Origin: Marinobacterium rhizophilum
GTDB taxonomy: Bacteria; Pseudomonadota; Gammaproteobacteria; Pseudomonadales; Balneatricaceae
Direction of reading: 5' to 3'
NCBI RefSeq assembly: GCF_024397915.1
Contig: NZ_CP073347.1
Location: 2,604,001 to 2,668,000, forward strand
Length of the DNA: 64,000 nt
Shown piece after piece: positions 16,833-25,446 of the stretch (positions are counted from its first letter, which is position 1; each line of letters opens with the position of its first letter). Under the pieces are notes generated by a model that was not told where the DNA came from, did no database searches, and saw only the letters and a list, made by a program, of their open reading frames with translations. The translations under genes and the position numbers were made by a program.

Positions 16833-18086
16833 CTACTCCACAACCTGATCAATAACCAGATCAAGCGCTTGCGTCTGTCCGCGTACCGAAACCGGGCTCA
16901 AAATGGCGAACAGGTCACCCGGTTTTGGCTCCGGCGTTCCCGTGAGGGAAATACGCGCGCCCACCTCAACCTCCTCCACACCGGACAGGCGCGCCTGGGG
17001 CGTCATCGCCTGGGTATCGTCAAGCACCACTTCCAGCGGCAGATCCGAGACCTTGAGTCTCACCGCTGCCAGCGGCATGCGACCACCCACCGGGCGGGCA
17101 AACACGAACACCGCCTGGTCCGGCGACAGCGAGCTGCCAAGACCCTCGGCCAGGCGCACCGCCAGACGGATTTCCGCCGCCTCGATACCGGGAATATCCG
17201 GTACCGGCTCGCCCAGGGCGCGCAGCTCCTGCTGCGCCCGGCGGATGCCAGCCTTGAGGGACTCTGCCGCCGTCGGGTCCGCCTGTCCCAGCGCCTGGGA
17301 CCAGAAATCGATGGACTCGGCATAGCGCTGCTGCTCGAAGGCATCGATCCCCAGCAGCCCCAGGGCCGTCATCTCGCTGGGGTTGCGCTCCAGCGTGGCG
17401 TTCACCTGTGCCCGTACCTCAGTGTTCATCTTGCCATCATTGGCAAAATACAGTGCCTGGGCATACTGCCCCATGACGCCGGTGTACTGGGGTGCATCCT
17501 CGGGCAGGCGGTCGAGCACCTGTCTGAAGGCGGCGATACCCTCGTCATAGCGCCCGGCACCCATGTAGGTGGTCGCCAGCAGGTACCAGCCCTCGACATT
17601 CTCCGGCGTCACCTCGAGTTCATGTTCGAGCCGCGCCAACGCCTCTTCCAGCGTCGGCGAACGCCCCTCAAAGGGGTCCGGCTGCGCCTGGCGTTCCAGT
17701 GCCAGCTCCAGCCGCGGCGCGCTGCCGAGCTTGGCATAGAGCCCCAGGGCGCTGATAACCAGCAACAGTGCCATTACCGACACCGTGAGCACCTGCAGGC
17801 CGCTGATCTTCGAGACCTGCAGCCGCGCCTCGCTATCACCCACGTCCTGCAACAGGCTGCGCTCGAGTTCCAGCTTCAGCTCGTCGAATTCGGCCTGGGC
17901 CAGGTTGCCCTGGGCCTTTTCCTGCTCCAGTTCCGACAGGCGCTCACGGTAGATATCGATATTCTGCCGGTCACGATCCTCGGCGACTTCCAGCTGCTGC
18001 AGCCTGCGTGCCCGCAGCAGCGGCAGCAATACGATACCCAGCGCACAAAGAGTCAGCAGCGCTATTCCGGTCCACAGACCCGCCAT
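16833..18086 (-). CDS. ccmI: Cytochrome c maturation protein CcmI
   Basis: Apocytochrome chaperone of system I, 417 residues. Two transmembrane helices are visible at the N terminus (WTGIALLTLCALGIVLLPLL) and around residue 95 (VLTVSVMALLLVISALGLYAKLG), separated by a charged coiled-coil loop DRDRQNIDIYRERLSELEQEKAQG. The periplasmic part has TPR-like repeats (ENVEGWYLLATTYMGAGRYDEG onward) and a C-terminal domain. The gene shares its first base with the ccmH stop and is last in the ccm operon. Confidence 0.94.
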   Translation of the reverse strand: MAGLWTGIALLTLCALGIVLLPLLRARRLQQLEVAEDRDRQNIDIYRERLSELEQEKAQGNLAQAEFDELKLELERSLLQDVGDSEARLQVSKISGLQVLTVSVMALLLVISALGLYAKLGSAPRLELALERQAQPDPFEGRSPTLEEALARLEHELEVTPENVEGWYLLATTYMGAGRYDEGIAAFRQVLDRLPEDAPQYTGVMGQYAQALYFANDGKMNTEVRAQVNATLERNPSEMTALGLLGIDAFEQQRYAESIDFWSQALGQADPTAAESLKAGIRRAQQELRALGEPVPDIPGIEAAEIRLAVRLAEGLGSSLSPDQAVFVFARPVGGRMPLAAVRLKVSDLPLEVVLDDTQAMTPQARLSGVEEVEVGARISLTGTPEPKPGDLFAILSPVSVRGQTQALDLVIDQVVE

Positions 18087-18574
18087 TATTTGTCATCCTG
18101 TTTCAGCAATTCTTCCAGCCGGCGGCGCTCGGCCGCCGATAAGGTCTCGGCAGGTTCGGCTACATCCGCAGCCGCGCCATCGTTACTAGCCCTGCGGCGC
18201 CGGCGCGTCATCACCAGTATCACCACCGCACCGATCGCCAGCAGGCCAAAGGGGCCATACCAGAGCACCAGCGTCTGGGGAGTCAGGCGCGGGCGGTACA
18301 GCACGAACTCGCCGTAGCGCGCCACCATGAAATCGACGATATCCTGATCCGAGTCGCCCTGCTGCAGCATGCGGTGGATCTCGGTCCGCAGATCCTCGGC
18401 GATGGGGGAATTGGAGTCGGCGATGTTCTGGTTCTGGCACTTGGGACAGCGCAGTTCGGCGGTCAGGCTCTGAAACCGCTCCCTTGTGGCCTCGTCGCGA
18501 AACTCGAAACTGTCGATGGCTGCCTGCGTCGTGAGCGGCAACCACAGCAGCAGTGCGATCAGCAGCTGTCTCAT
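18086..18574 (-). CDS. ccmH: Cytochrome c maturation thiol protein CcmH
   Basis: Periplasm-facing redox protein that reduces the CXXCH motif of apocytochrome c before heme ligation. The 162 residues comprise a signal peptide (MRQLLIALLLWLPLTTQA), the family signature ELRCPKCQNQNIADSN with C43 and C46, and a C-terminal membrane helix LVLWYGPFGLLAIGAVVILVM. It overlaps ccmG by 4 nt and ccmI by 1 nt. CcmH is in the short form here, with the TPR part encoded separately by ccmI. Confidence 0.97.
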   Translation of the reverse strand: MRQLLIALLLWLPLTTQAAIDSFEFRDEATRERFQSLTAELRCPKCQNQNIADSNSPIAEDLRTEIHRMLQQGDSDQDIVDFMVARYGEFVLYRPRLTPQTLVLWYGPFGLLAIGAVVILVMTRRRRRASNDGAAADVAEPAETLSAAERRRLEELLKQDDK

Positions 18575-19110
18575 GAGCCGCTCTCCTCAAGTTCCTGCAT
18601 CAGCCCACGCAGCTTGACCCAGACCTTCTCGTTCACCTCGCCCACATGGCGATAGCGGATGATGCCGTCCTTGTCGAGGATGTAGGTTTCGGGCGCACCA
18701 TAGACGCCCAGGTCCAGCCCCAGGGTGCCCTTGTCATCGTAGATGTTGAGCACATAGGGATCCTCGTAGCGGGTCAGCCAGTCCTGCGCCTTGGCGCGGT
18801 CATCCTTGTAGTTGATGCCATAGATGGTCACCCCCTCTTCCCGGGCTATGCGGTTGAGCTGCTCATGCTCCTGCTTGCAGGTCGGGCACCAGGTGGCCCA
18901 GACGTTAAGCAGCGCCGGCTTGCCCTTGAGCTGCTGCTCGCTGAGCCGGGTGTTTTCGTCATAGACGGAGCTGAGACTGAAACTCGGCATCGGCTTGTCG
19001 ATCAGCGCCGAGGGCAACTCGGACGGATCCAGTTGCAAACCGCGCCACAGAAAGATGCCCATCACGAAGAAAATGAGCAGCGGAATAAACACCAGCAGTC
19101 GTCTTAACAT
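18571..19110 (-). CDS. ccmG: Thiol:disulfide oxidoreductase CcmG/DsbE
   Basis: Membrane-anchored thioredoxin-like protein that passes reductant to CcmH or apocytochrome c. The N-terminal anchor is LLVFIPLLIFFVMGIFLW, and the active site is WATWCPTCKQEH with C75 and C78. The conserved GVYGAPETYILDKDGIIRYRHVG region marks CcmG rather than a generic thioredoxin. The 179-residue length is standard. It is separated from ccmF by 17 nt. Confidence 0.97.
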   Translation of the reverse strand: MLRRLLVFIPLLIFFVMGIFLWRGLQLDPSELPSALIDKPMPSFSLSSVYDENTRLSEQQLKGKPALLNVWATWCPTCKQEHEQLNRIAREEGVTIYGINYKDDRAKAQDWLTRYEDPYVLNIYDDKGTLGLDLGVYGAPETYILDKDGIIRYRHVGEVNEKVWVKLRGLMQELEESGS

Positions 19111-19127
19111 CTTCAGAATCCTTGAGA

Positions 19128-21086
19128 TCAGGCCGCAGCCGGCGCCTTGCGGCGCGCCTGCTTGCGATAGCGCGGGTCGCTCGCGGCCAGCAGGCCACCG
19201 AACGTCATCAGCAGTCCACCTAGCCAGAGCCAGCGCACGTAGGGCTTGTGCTGTACCCGCACCGCCCAGGCCCCCTCGCCGAGGGACTCACCCATGGCGA
19301 CATAGAGGTCGCGGAACAGGCCGCCATCGATAGCCGCCTCCGTCATCACCATGCCCCGGGCCTCGTAAAAGCGCTTTTCCGGGAACATCTCGGTGTAGGC
19401 GACGCCGTTTTTCAGCACCCGGACACGCGCCATGTCGGACAGGTAGTTGGGCCCCTGGTGCTCGCGCACGCCATCGAACACGAAGGTGTACTCGCCGAAC
19501 TCGACGCTGTCGCCGGGCGCCATGCGCAGATCCCGCGCCTCGCTGTAGAGCGAGACCATGGTGACACCCACCACCACGGCGGCGATGCCGGTATGGGCCA
19601 GCACCATGGCGCAATAGCTGCGCGACAGGCTGCGCAGGCCATCGCGCAGGCGACGCTTGCTGCGGACCTTGGCGTAGATGTCGCGCACCTGGCCGAAGAC
19701 CACCCAGTAGGCCAGCGCCATGGCGCCGGCGGCGACCAGGTTAAAGTTTCCATCCATCAGCAGGGGCGTGGCTATGCCGCACAGAATCGCCAGCACCGCC
19801 GGCAACCAGAGTATCAGCGACAGCTGTTTCGCCTGGCTCTGCTTCCAGCGCGATACGGTACCGACGCTCATAAACAGCACCAGCAGCGCCATCAGCGGCA
19901 CAAACAGGCTGTTGAAGTACGGTGGGCCGACGGAAATCTTGCCCATGCCCAGGGCGTCGATCAGCAGCGGGTACAGGGTACCCAGCAGGACCATCAGGCA
20001 CACCACGACCAGCACGATGTTGTTGAGCAGCAGCAGGGTTTCGCGCGACAGCAGTGCGAAGGTCGAATCGCTCTTCACGTGGGCGGCACGCAGCGCGTAC
20101 AGCAGCAGGGAGCCACCAATGGACAGCCCCAGCAAGATCAGCACGAAGAAGCCGCGTTCGGGGTCGGTGGCGAAGGCATGCACCGAGGTCAGCACGCCCG
20201 AGCGCACCAGGAAGGTGCCCAGCAGGCTCAGCGAAAACGCGAAGATGGCCAGCAGCACGGTCCAGCTTTTGAAGACACCGCGTTTTTCCGTCACCGCCAG
20301 ACTGTGTACCAGCGCCGTGCCCACCAGCCAGGGCATAAAGGATGCGTTTTCTACCGGATCCCAGAACCACCAGCCACCCCAGCCAAGCTCGTAATACGCC
20401 CACCAGCTGCCAAGACCAATCCCCAGGGACAGAAACGCCCAGGCCAGCACCGTCCAGGGGCGTGACCAGCGGGCCCAGGCCGCATCCAGCCGGCCGCTCA
20501 GCAGGGCGGCGATGGCGAAGGCAAAGGCCACCGAGAAGCCCACATAGCCCATGTAGAGCATCGGTGGGTGAATAATCAGGCCGATATCCTGCAGCAGCGG
20601 GTTAAGGTCGCCACCTTCGGCCGGAAAACCGGGCAGCAGGCGTTCAAACGGGCTCGATGTCAGCAACGTGAACGAAATGAAGCCCACCGCGATCATGCCC
20701 ATCACGCCCAGCACCCGCGCCAGTATATCCAGCGGCAGGTCGCGGCTCTTGGCGGCCACGGCCCAGGTCCAGCCACCGAGGATCAGCACCCACAGCAGCA
20801 GCGAGCCTTCATGCCCGCCCCAGACCGCACTGAACTTGTAGTGGGTCGGCAGCAAGGTGTTGGAATTGCCCGCCACATAGGCCACCGAGAAGTCATCGGC
20901 CAGAAAGGCCTGTACCAGGCACGCCATGCTGATCAGCAGAAACAGGAACTGGCCCCGGGCCAGTGGCCGGGCATACCCCATCCAAAGCAGGTTGTTGGTA
21001 CTGGCGCCCACCATCGGCACCACCGCCAGCAGCACCGACATGCACAGCGCCAGGATCAGCGCGTACTCACCGAGTTCAGGAATCAT
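19128..21086 (-). CDS. ccmF: Heme lyase subunit CcmF
   Basis: The large membrane protein of the heme-ligation complex, 652 residues with many transmembrane helices. The tryptophan-rich heme-handling motif is visible as WGGWWFWDPVENASFMPWL, with conserved histidines in WGGHEGSLLLW, IHPPMLYMGY and ALVHSLAVTEKRG. The C-terminal periplasmic domain reads VEFGEYTFVFDGVREHQGPNY and FYEARGMVMTEAAID. It overlaps ccmE by 4 nt. Confidence 0.98.
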   Translation of the reverse strand: MIPELGEYALILALCMSVLLAVVPMVGASTNNLLWMGYARPLARGQFLFLLISMACLVQAFLADDFSVAYVAGNSNTLLPTHYKFSAVWGGHEGSLLLWVLILGGWTWAVAAKSRDLPLDILARVLGVMGMIAVGFISFTLLTSSPFERLLPGFPAEGGDLNPLLQDIGLIIHPPMLYMGYVGFSVAFAFAIAALLSGRLDAAWARWSRPWTVLAWAFLSLGIGLGSWWAYYELGWGGWWFWDPVENASFMPWLVGTALVHSLAVTEKRGVFKSWTVLLAIFAFSLSLLGTFLVRSGVLTSVHAFATDPERGFFVLILLGLSIGGSLLLYALRAAHVKSDSTFALLSRETLLLLNNIVLVVVCLMVLLGTLYPLLIDALGMGKISVGPPYFNSLFVPLMALLVLFMSVGTVSRWKQSQAKQLSLILWLPAVLAILCGIATPLLMDGNFNLVAAGAMALAYWVVFGQVRDIYAKVRSKRRLRDGLRSLSRSYCAMVLAHTGIAAVVVGVTMVSLYSEARDLRMAPGDSVEFGEYTFVFDGVREHQGPNYLSDMARVRVLKNGVAYTEMFPEKRFYEARGMVMTEAAIDGGLFRDLYVAMGESLGEGAWAVRVQHKPYVRWLWLGGLLMTFGGLLAASDPRYRKQARRKAPAAA

Positions 21087-21544
21087 TTGTTAAACACCTC
21101 GGGTTCAGGCACCGGCAGGGTACCGGCCGCCTTGAGGGCTTCAGCCACTTCGGGCGGCATGTAGTTTTCATCGTGCTTGGCCAGCACTTCCACCGCGGTA
21201 AAGACACCACGCGCGTCCATGCTGCCCTGGGCCACAATGCCCTGACCTTCGCGGAACAGGTCCGGCAGGATGCCGGTGAACTCCACCGGCACGGACTTGG
21301 CGAAGTCGGTCAGCTCGAATTTCACCAGCAGCGACTGCGTATCGCGAATCACGGAGCCCTCCACCACCATGCCACCGGCCCGGATACGGGTGCCCAGGGG
21401 CACTTCACCGTCGGCGATCTGCGTCGGCGAATAGAACAGGTTGATGTTCTGCTTGAGCGCGAACAGTGCCAGCCCCACGGCCACCGACACCCCCACCAGA
21501 ATGGCCAGCACGATTGTCAGGCGGCGCTTGCGTTTGGGATTCAT
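21083..21544 (-). CDS. ccmE: Periplasmic heme chaperone CcmE
   Basis: Covalently binds heme and hands it to CcmF. The product has 153 residues with an N-terminal signal anchor (LTIVLAILVGVSVAVGLALFAL) and an OB-fold. The heme-linking histidine H124 lies in VLAKHDENYMPPE. LFYSPTQI, VPLGTRIRAGGMV and ILPDLFREGQGIVAQG are family motifs. The start overlaps the ccmD stop by 4 nt. Confidence 0.98.
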   Translation of the reverse strand: MNPKRKRRLTIVLAILVGVSVAVGLALFALKQNINLFYSPTQIADGEVPLGTRIRAGGMVVEGSVIRDTQSLLVKFELTDFAKSVPVEFTGILPDLFREGQGIVAQGSMDARGVFTAVEVLAKHDENYMPPEVAEALKAAGTLPVPEPEVFNK

Positions 21545-21744
21545 GACAGCCCCTTTTCACGGCGCGCGCGGCGCGCCTGCTGGTTAAGGAACTGCCGCGT
21601 CTGGCGCAGCGGCTGCACCAGGTTGAGCACCACGATGGCCAGGGCTATGCCGTAGGCCAGCCAGACATAGAGCCCGTGCCCGCCCATCTCGATGAAATCT
21701 GCCATACTCTCGAACTTCACGTTCACCTCAGCAACTACAGTCAA
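21541..21744 (-). CDS. ccmD: Heme exporter small subunit CcmD
   Basis: A 67-residue protein with one transmembrane helix (YVWLAYGIALAIVVLNLVQ) preceded by the conserved FIEMGGHGLYVW and followed by a basic tail RQTRQFLNQQARRARREKG. CcmD is needed to release holo-CcmE from the CcmABC complex. The length and the MGGHGLYVW motif are characteristic. The initiating Met could be the ATG at 21744 or an internal ATG nearer the helix. Confidence 0.93.
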   Translation of the reverse strand: MTVVAEVNVKFESMADFIEMGGHGLYVWLAYGIALAIVVLNLVQPLRQTRQFLNQQARRARREKGLS

Positions 21745-21796
21745 ATTCGGTCTGCCCGCTGCGGGAGCCTCGCTCCCGGCAATCAGCCGGCTCTGT
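21745..21796 (-). repeat. ccmC-ccmD spacer with REP-like hairpin
   Basis: The 52-nt spacer is the largest gap inside ccmA-ccmE. It contains a 7-bp hairpin, CGGGAGC-CTC-GCTCCCG (21762-21778). No U-run follows on the transcribed strand, so it looks like a REP-type stem or an mRNA-stabilising hairpin rather than a terminator. Confidence 0.5.
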
Positions 21797-22564
21797 TCAG
21801 CGCGACTCGACCAGCGCCTGCACCCAGGAGCTGCGCCGCTCGCGACAAAGAATTTCGTGGCGCAGTCGCAACATCAGCGACACCGCAAAGAAACAGTAAA
21901 AACCCACCACCATGACCAGCAGCGGCAGCCACATTTCCACCGGCATCGCCGGCTTCTCGGTCAGTGTGAAGGTGGCGGGCTGGTGCAGGGTATTCCACCA
22001 CTCCACCGAGTACTTGATGATCGGGATATTCACCAGTCCCACCAGCGCCAGTACGGCGGTGGACTGGGCCGCGGTGCTGGCGTTTTCGATTGCCGAGTGC
22101 AACGCCATCACGCCCAGGTACAGAAACAGCAGGATCAGCATGGAGGTCAGACGCGCGTCCCAGACCCACCAGGAGCCCCATGTCGGCTTGCCCCAGATAG
22201 CGCCGGTGGCCAACGCCAGCACCGCCAGGGACGCCCCCAGGGGCGCACAGGCCTTGGCAACCATGTCGGCCACCTTCATTTTCCAGATCAGGCCAATGGC
22301 GCCCGCCAGCGCCATCATCATGTAGCACGACTGCGCCAGGATGGCCGAGGGCACATGGATATAGATGATCCGGAAGCTGTTGCCCTGCTGGTAGTCCGCC
22401 GGCGCGAACAGCAGCGCCCAGACCGTACCGCCCAGCAGGAGCACCAGCGTCAGCAGGCTGAAAGCCGGCAGCAGCTTGCCGGTAATGTCATAACACCAGC
22501 GCGGTGACGCCAGCTGGTAGAACCAGCGCGGCATCCAGTTTTTATCGGTCTTGTTATTGGCCAT
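21797..22564 (-). CDS. ccmC: Heme transporter subunit CcmC
   Basis: Inner-membrane protein that loads heme onto CcmE, 255 residues with six predicted helices. The WWD-type heme motif is WGSWWVWDARLTSMLIL, flanked by conserved histidines in RIIYIHVPSAILAQ and SVEWWNTLHQPAT. The C-terminal sequence LPLLVMVVGFYCFFAVSLML ends the last helix. A 9-nt gap separates it from ccmB upstream. Confidence 0.98.
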   Translation of the reverse strand: MANNKTDKNWMPRWFYQLASPRWCYDITGKLLPAFSLLTLVLLLGGTVWALLFAPADYQQGNSFRIIYIHVPSAILAQSCYMMMALAGAIGLIWKMKVADMVAKACAPLGASLAVLALATGAIWGKPTWGSWWVWDARLTSMLILLFLYLGVMALHSAIENASTAAQSTAVLALVGLVNIPIIKYSVEWWNTLHQPATFTLTEKPAMPVEMWLPLLVMVVGFYCFFAVSLMLRLRHEILCRERRSSWVQALVESR

Positions 22565-22573
22565 AAAGCTCAG

Positions 22574-23293
22574 CTACCCACTTACAGAAATTCGTAAAGC
22601 CGCCCCGATCGCCAGCGGTGCCAGCACCACGCCCAGTGCCAGCATGGCCCCCAGCAGTGCCAGATACCCCGCCAGCGGCAGGCCCGTCACCGCCGCCTGC
22701 ACCGCCCCGGAGCCAAAAATCAGCACCGGAATATACAGCGGCAGCACCAGCAGGGAAATCAGCACGCCCCCCTTGCGCAGACCCACCGTCAGGGCCGCAC
22801 CGATGGCGCCGACAAGGCTCAGCGTCGGTGTGCCCAGCAGCAGGCTCAGCATCAGCCCGCCCATGCCCTCGGCCGGCAGAAACAGCATCAGCCCCAGCAG
22901 CGGCGCCATCAGCGTCAGCGGCAAACCGGTCATGACCCAGTGCGCCAGCACCCGCGCCAGTACGACCAGGATCAGTGGCTGCGGACTCAGCAGCGCCTGT
23001 TCCAGGGTGCCATCCTCAAAATCGGCCCGGAACAGGCTGTCCATCGACAGCAGCGTCGACAGCAGCGCCGCCACCCAGACCAGACCCGGCGCCAGTTGCG
23101 CCAGAAAGCCGGGCTCAGGGCTGACCCCCAGGGGAAACAGGGTCGCCACCATCAGGAAAAAAATCAGCGGATTCACAAGGTCGCTTTTGCTGCGAAACGC
23201 CAGCAGCAAATCACGCTTCAGTGCCGCCCGAAACACCCCTGCGGCACCAGGCCCTTGCCGTCTGGCCGGCTCATTAGTCGCCATCTCGCTCAT
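22574..23293 (-). CDS. ccmB: Heme exporter permease subunit CcmB
   Basis: Membrane subunit of the CcmAB ABC transporter that drives release of holo-CcmE. It has 239 residues and six hydrophobic segments. Family motifs are FRSKSDLVNPLIFFLMVATLFPLGVSP, VAALLSTLLSMDSLFRADFEDGTLEQALLSP and the LGTPTLSLVGAIGAALTVGLR stretch. The start ATG overlaps the ccmA stop (ATGA), but a second in-frame ATG three codons later is possible. Confidence 0.97.
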   Translation of the reverse strand: MSEMATNEPARRQGPGAAGVFRAALKRDLLLAFRSKSDLVNPLIFFLMVATLFPLGVSPEPGFLAQLAPGLVWVAALLSTLLSMDSLFRADFEDGTLEQALLSPQPLILVVLARVLAHWVMTGLPLTLMAPLLGLMLFLPAEGMGGLMLSLLLGTPTLSLVGAIGAALTVGLRKGGVLISLLVLPLYIPVLIFGSGAVQAAVTGLPLAGYLALLGAMLALGVVLAPLAIGAALRISVSG

Positions 23294-23922
23294 GAAGTTC
23301 CAGCCAGTTGATCCAGATTCAGTCGACGCAGCCCATCAAGCTGCAGTTCGTGGTGCGTGGTGAGGATAACCGTACCGCCACAGGCGGCATGACGTAGGAT
23401 CAGCTGCTCCTTTTGTGCCACGCCCTTTTTGTCGATGGCGGTAAAGGGCTCGTCCAGAATCCACAGCGCAGCCTGGCTCAGGTACAGCCTTGCCAGGCTC
23501 ACCCGCCGGTGCTGCCCGGCGGACAGCATGTGACAGGGTACATCCTCGTAACCGCGCAGGCCGACCTGCTGCAGGGCCGAATCGATAGACGCCAAATCCG
23601 CCCCCTGTAATGCCGCGTACCAGCCGAGATTCTCCTGCGGTGTCAGGGTCGCTTTCACGCCCGGCAGGTGACCGAAATACAGCAAATCCTGGCGATACTC
23701 GTCCACCACCTCGGCCATCGGTTCGCCGCGCCAGTACAGCTCACCTTCGTAGTTGCGCGACAGCCCACCGAGGATGCGCAGCAAGGTGGTTTTGCCGCTG
23801 CCGTTCTGTCCTTCGATCTGCAGGACCTCACCGGCACCGACCGCAAAGGACAGGCCGTCGAACAACACCCGCTCGTCACGCTCGCAATACAGATTCTCGA
23901 CTTTCAACAAAGGCTCAGCCAA
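23290..23922 (-). CDS. ccmA: Heme exporter ATPase CcmA
   Basis: ABC ATPase of the cytochrome c maturation complex, 210 residues. Walker A is GQNGSGKTTLLRILGGL, the signature is LSAGQHRRVSLARL, Walker B is ALWILDEPF and the H-loop is TTHHEL. First gene of the ccm operon. A diverged copy of its first ~35 codons lies immediately upstream at 23987-24090, which may mark the scar of a tandem duplication. Confidence 0.97.
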   Translation of the reverse strand: MAEPLLKVENLYCERDERVLFDGLSFAVGAGEVLQIEGQNGSGKTTLLRILGGLSRNYEGELYWRGEPMAEVVDEYRQDLLYFGHLPGVKATLTPQENLGWYAALQGADLASIDSALQQVGLRGYEDVPCHMLSAGQHRRVSLARLYLSQAALWILDEPFTAIDKKGVAQKEQLILRHAACGGTVILTTHHELQLDGLRRLNLDQLAGTS

Positions 23923-23986
23923 TCAAGCAACCTCAAAATAGCAGTACAACAGTAAAGACAGACTCAGCCGCCAATATCCTTGCTAC

Positions 23987-24090
23987 AGCACCGGCGCGAA
24001 ACGGATCTCAAACGACAGCCGACCACGGAACAGCACCCGCTCATCGCGCTCGCAGCAGAGACTCTCAACTTTTAACAACGGCTCAGCCAA
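23987..24090 (-). pseudogene. Diverged partial copy of the ccmA 5' end
   Basis: The minus strand from a TTG at 24090 reads AEPLLKVESLCCERDERVLF, nearly identical to the true ccmA start AEPLLKVENLYCERDERVLF. It continues as RGRLSFEIRFAPVL before a TAG stop, where intact ccmA reads DGLSFAVGAGEVL. DNA identity is obvious but many third positions differ, so the copy is not recent. It cannot encode an ATPase because the Walker A region is missing. It may be a relic of tandem duplication or a short leader ORF. Confidence 0.8.
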
Positions 24091-24215
24091 ACCATGACCC
24101 TCTCAACGGCAACAGAGCTATACTCCTTCTGCCCGCCATCACGGATAAAATGCGCCATTATATACAAATTCTGTGGTGCCGGCGCCGTGCATTCAACCCC
24201 TGCTTTGGAGCCGTT
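24091..24215. promoter_or_regulatory. Divergent region between the ccm operon and the second fliK
   Basis: With the ccmA relic, this forms the intergenic space for two divergent operons. An A+T-rich patch with TTATATACAAATT (about 24158-24170) is the best candidate for a promoter core serving the plus-strand genes. No confident -35 match or sigma-54 box was found. A GGAG at 24207-24210 provides the ribosome-binding site for the TTG start that follows. Confidence 0.35.
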
Positions 24216-25427
24216 TTGATACCTACTTTGGCCCCCAACCTGCTACCCCGTCAGCCCGTGGCGAGCGAACCGCTACTGGCACGCCTTCTCCCCGCAGGAG
24301 GCCAGCTGGCAGCGACGGTAGTACAGTCTGGCAGCGACAGCAACGGCGCGCGTCTTCAAATCCGGCTGCATCTCGCCGGACAATTGCTTGAACTCAACAG
24401 CCGCCAGCCACTGCCGGCCGGTACTGCCGTAACGCTGTCACGCAACAGCACAGGCCAGCTGCAGCTCAATCTCGCACCGCCCAGCACAGCCAATACAGCC
24501 ACGCCAGGCGCTACCCCGCCTGCCAACAGCCAGCCACCGGTACCACAGCAGCCCGCCGCAGCCACGGCGACACCCCGCCCCCCCCATTCCTCGACGACCG
24601 CCGCCTTGGACAATGCCCTTCGCACCAGCCTGCCGCGCCAGCAAAGCCTGGGCGCCGTGCTTAACCAGCTGGCCCAGCAGCTGGAGCCCGGAGCCGGCAC
24701 GGGCAGTGCAGTGACGCGGCAGCTCGGCCCCCTGGTGCAGTCCCTGCTGCAGATGTTTGGCATTACGCCGGGACAGCGGGACAGTGCGCCGGCGGTGCGA
24801 CGAAATATCGAGAAAGGCGGCTTCTTCACCGAGGCCCGGCTCAGCCAGGGCGTAATCCCGACCGCCAACCCGAAAACCAATACCGGACCCGACCTCAAGG
24901 CACAGATGGGGCAGCTGCAGCAGCTCGCCAACGCCCTGCCCCCCCAGGCCCGCGAGCAGATGCACAGACTGCTTGGGGACCTGCTGGCGCGCATCACCAG
25001 CGCCCAGGTCAGCAGTGCCAGGCAAAACCAGGACCTGCCGGATGGCGCGATCGAGCGCCACCTGGCGCTGGACCTTCCGGTACGCCAGGGCAACCAGCTG
25101 GACAACGTGGAACTGAGAATCAAGCGCCACAGCGCGGGCCAGGAAGAAGACCCTGCCAGCAGCCACTGGCGGGTGAGACTGAAGTTCGACCTGCAGCAAC
25201 AGGGGTCGCTGGAAGCGGAGCTGCGTCTGCAGGACAACAACCACCTGAGCGCCCGCTTCTGGGCGCCTGAGCCGGACACAGCACGCCTGATTGAGCAGCG
25301 CCTGCAAGGCTTTGCCCAGAGCCTCGCGCGCCAGGGGATTTATGTCGATGACCTGGCTTGCCACCAGGGCACGGCACCACGCAGTGAATCCGCGATCCGG
25401 CACCAGCTGATCAACATTAAAACCTGA
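24216..25427 (+). CDS. FliK-like hook-length control protein (second copy)
   Basis: About 403 residues from a TTG at 24216 with GGAG five bases upstream; the frame is open further upstream but those residues look non-coding. The N-terminal half contains a Pro/Ala/Thr-rich linker. The C-terminal half (LPVRQGNQLDNVELRIKRH, WRVRLKFDLQQQGSLEAELRLQDNNHLSARFWAPEPDTARLIEQRLQGFAQSLARQGI) has the FliK C-terminal fold in which a conserved beta domain contacts FlhB. It is distinct from the main fliK at 39645-41381. The next gene encodes an FlhB-like domain, so the two products are probably partners. Similar pairs occur beside ccm operons in Pseudomonas. Confidence 0.8.
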   Translation: MIPTLAPNLLPRQPVASEPLLARLLPAGGQLAATVVQSGSDSNGARLQIRLHLAGQLLELNSRQPLPAGTAVTLSRNSTGQLQLNLAPPSTANTATPGATPPANSQPPVPQQPAAATATPRPPHSSTTAALDNALRTSLPRQQSLGAVLNQLAQQLEPGAGTGSAVTRQLGPLVQSLLQMFGITPGQRDSAPAVRRNIEKGGFFTEARLSQGVIPTANPKTNTGPDLKAQMGQLQQLANALPPQAREQMHRLLGDLLARITSAQVSSARQNQDLPDGAIERHLALDLPVRQGNQLDNVELRIKRHSAGQEEDPASSHWRVRLKFDLQQQGSLEAELRLQDNNHLSARFWAPEPDTARLIEQRLQGFAQSLARQGIYVDDLACHQGTAPRSESAIRHQLINIKT

Positions 25428-25446
25428 CAACAGCCGGAGCAAACCC

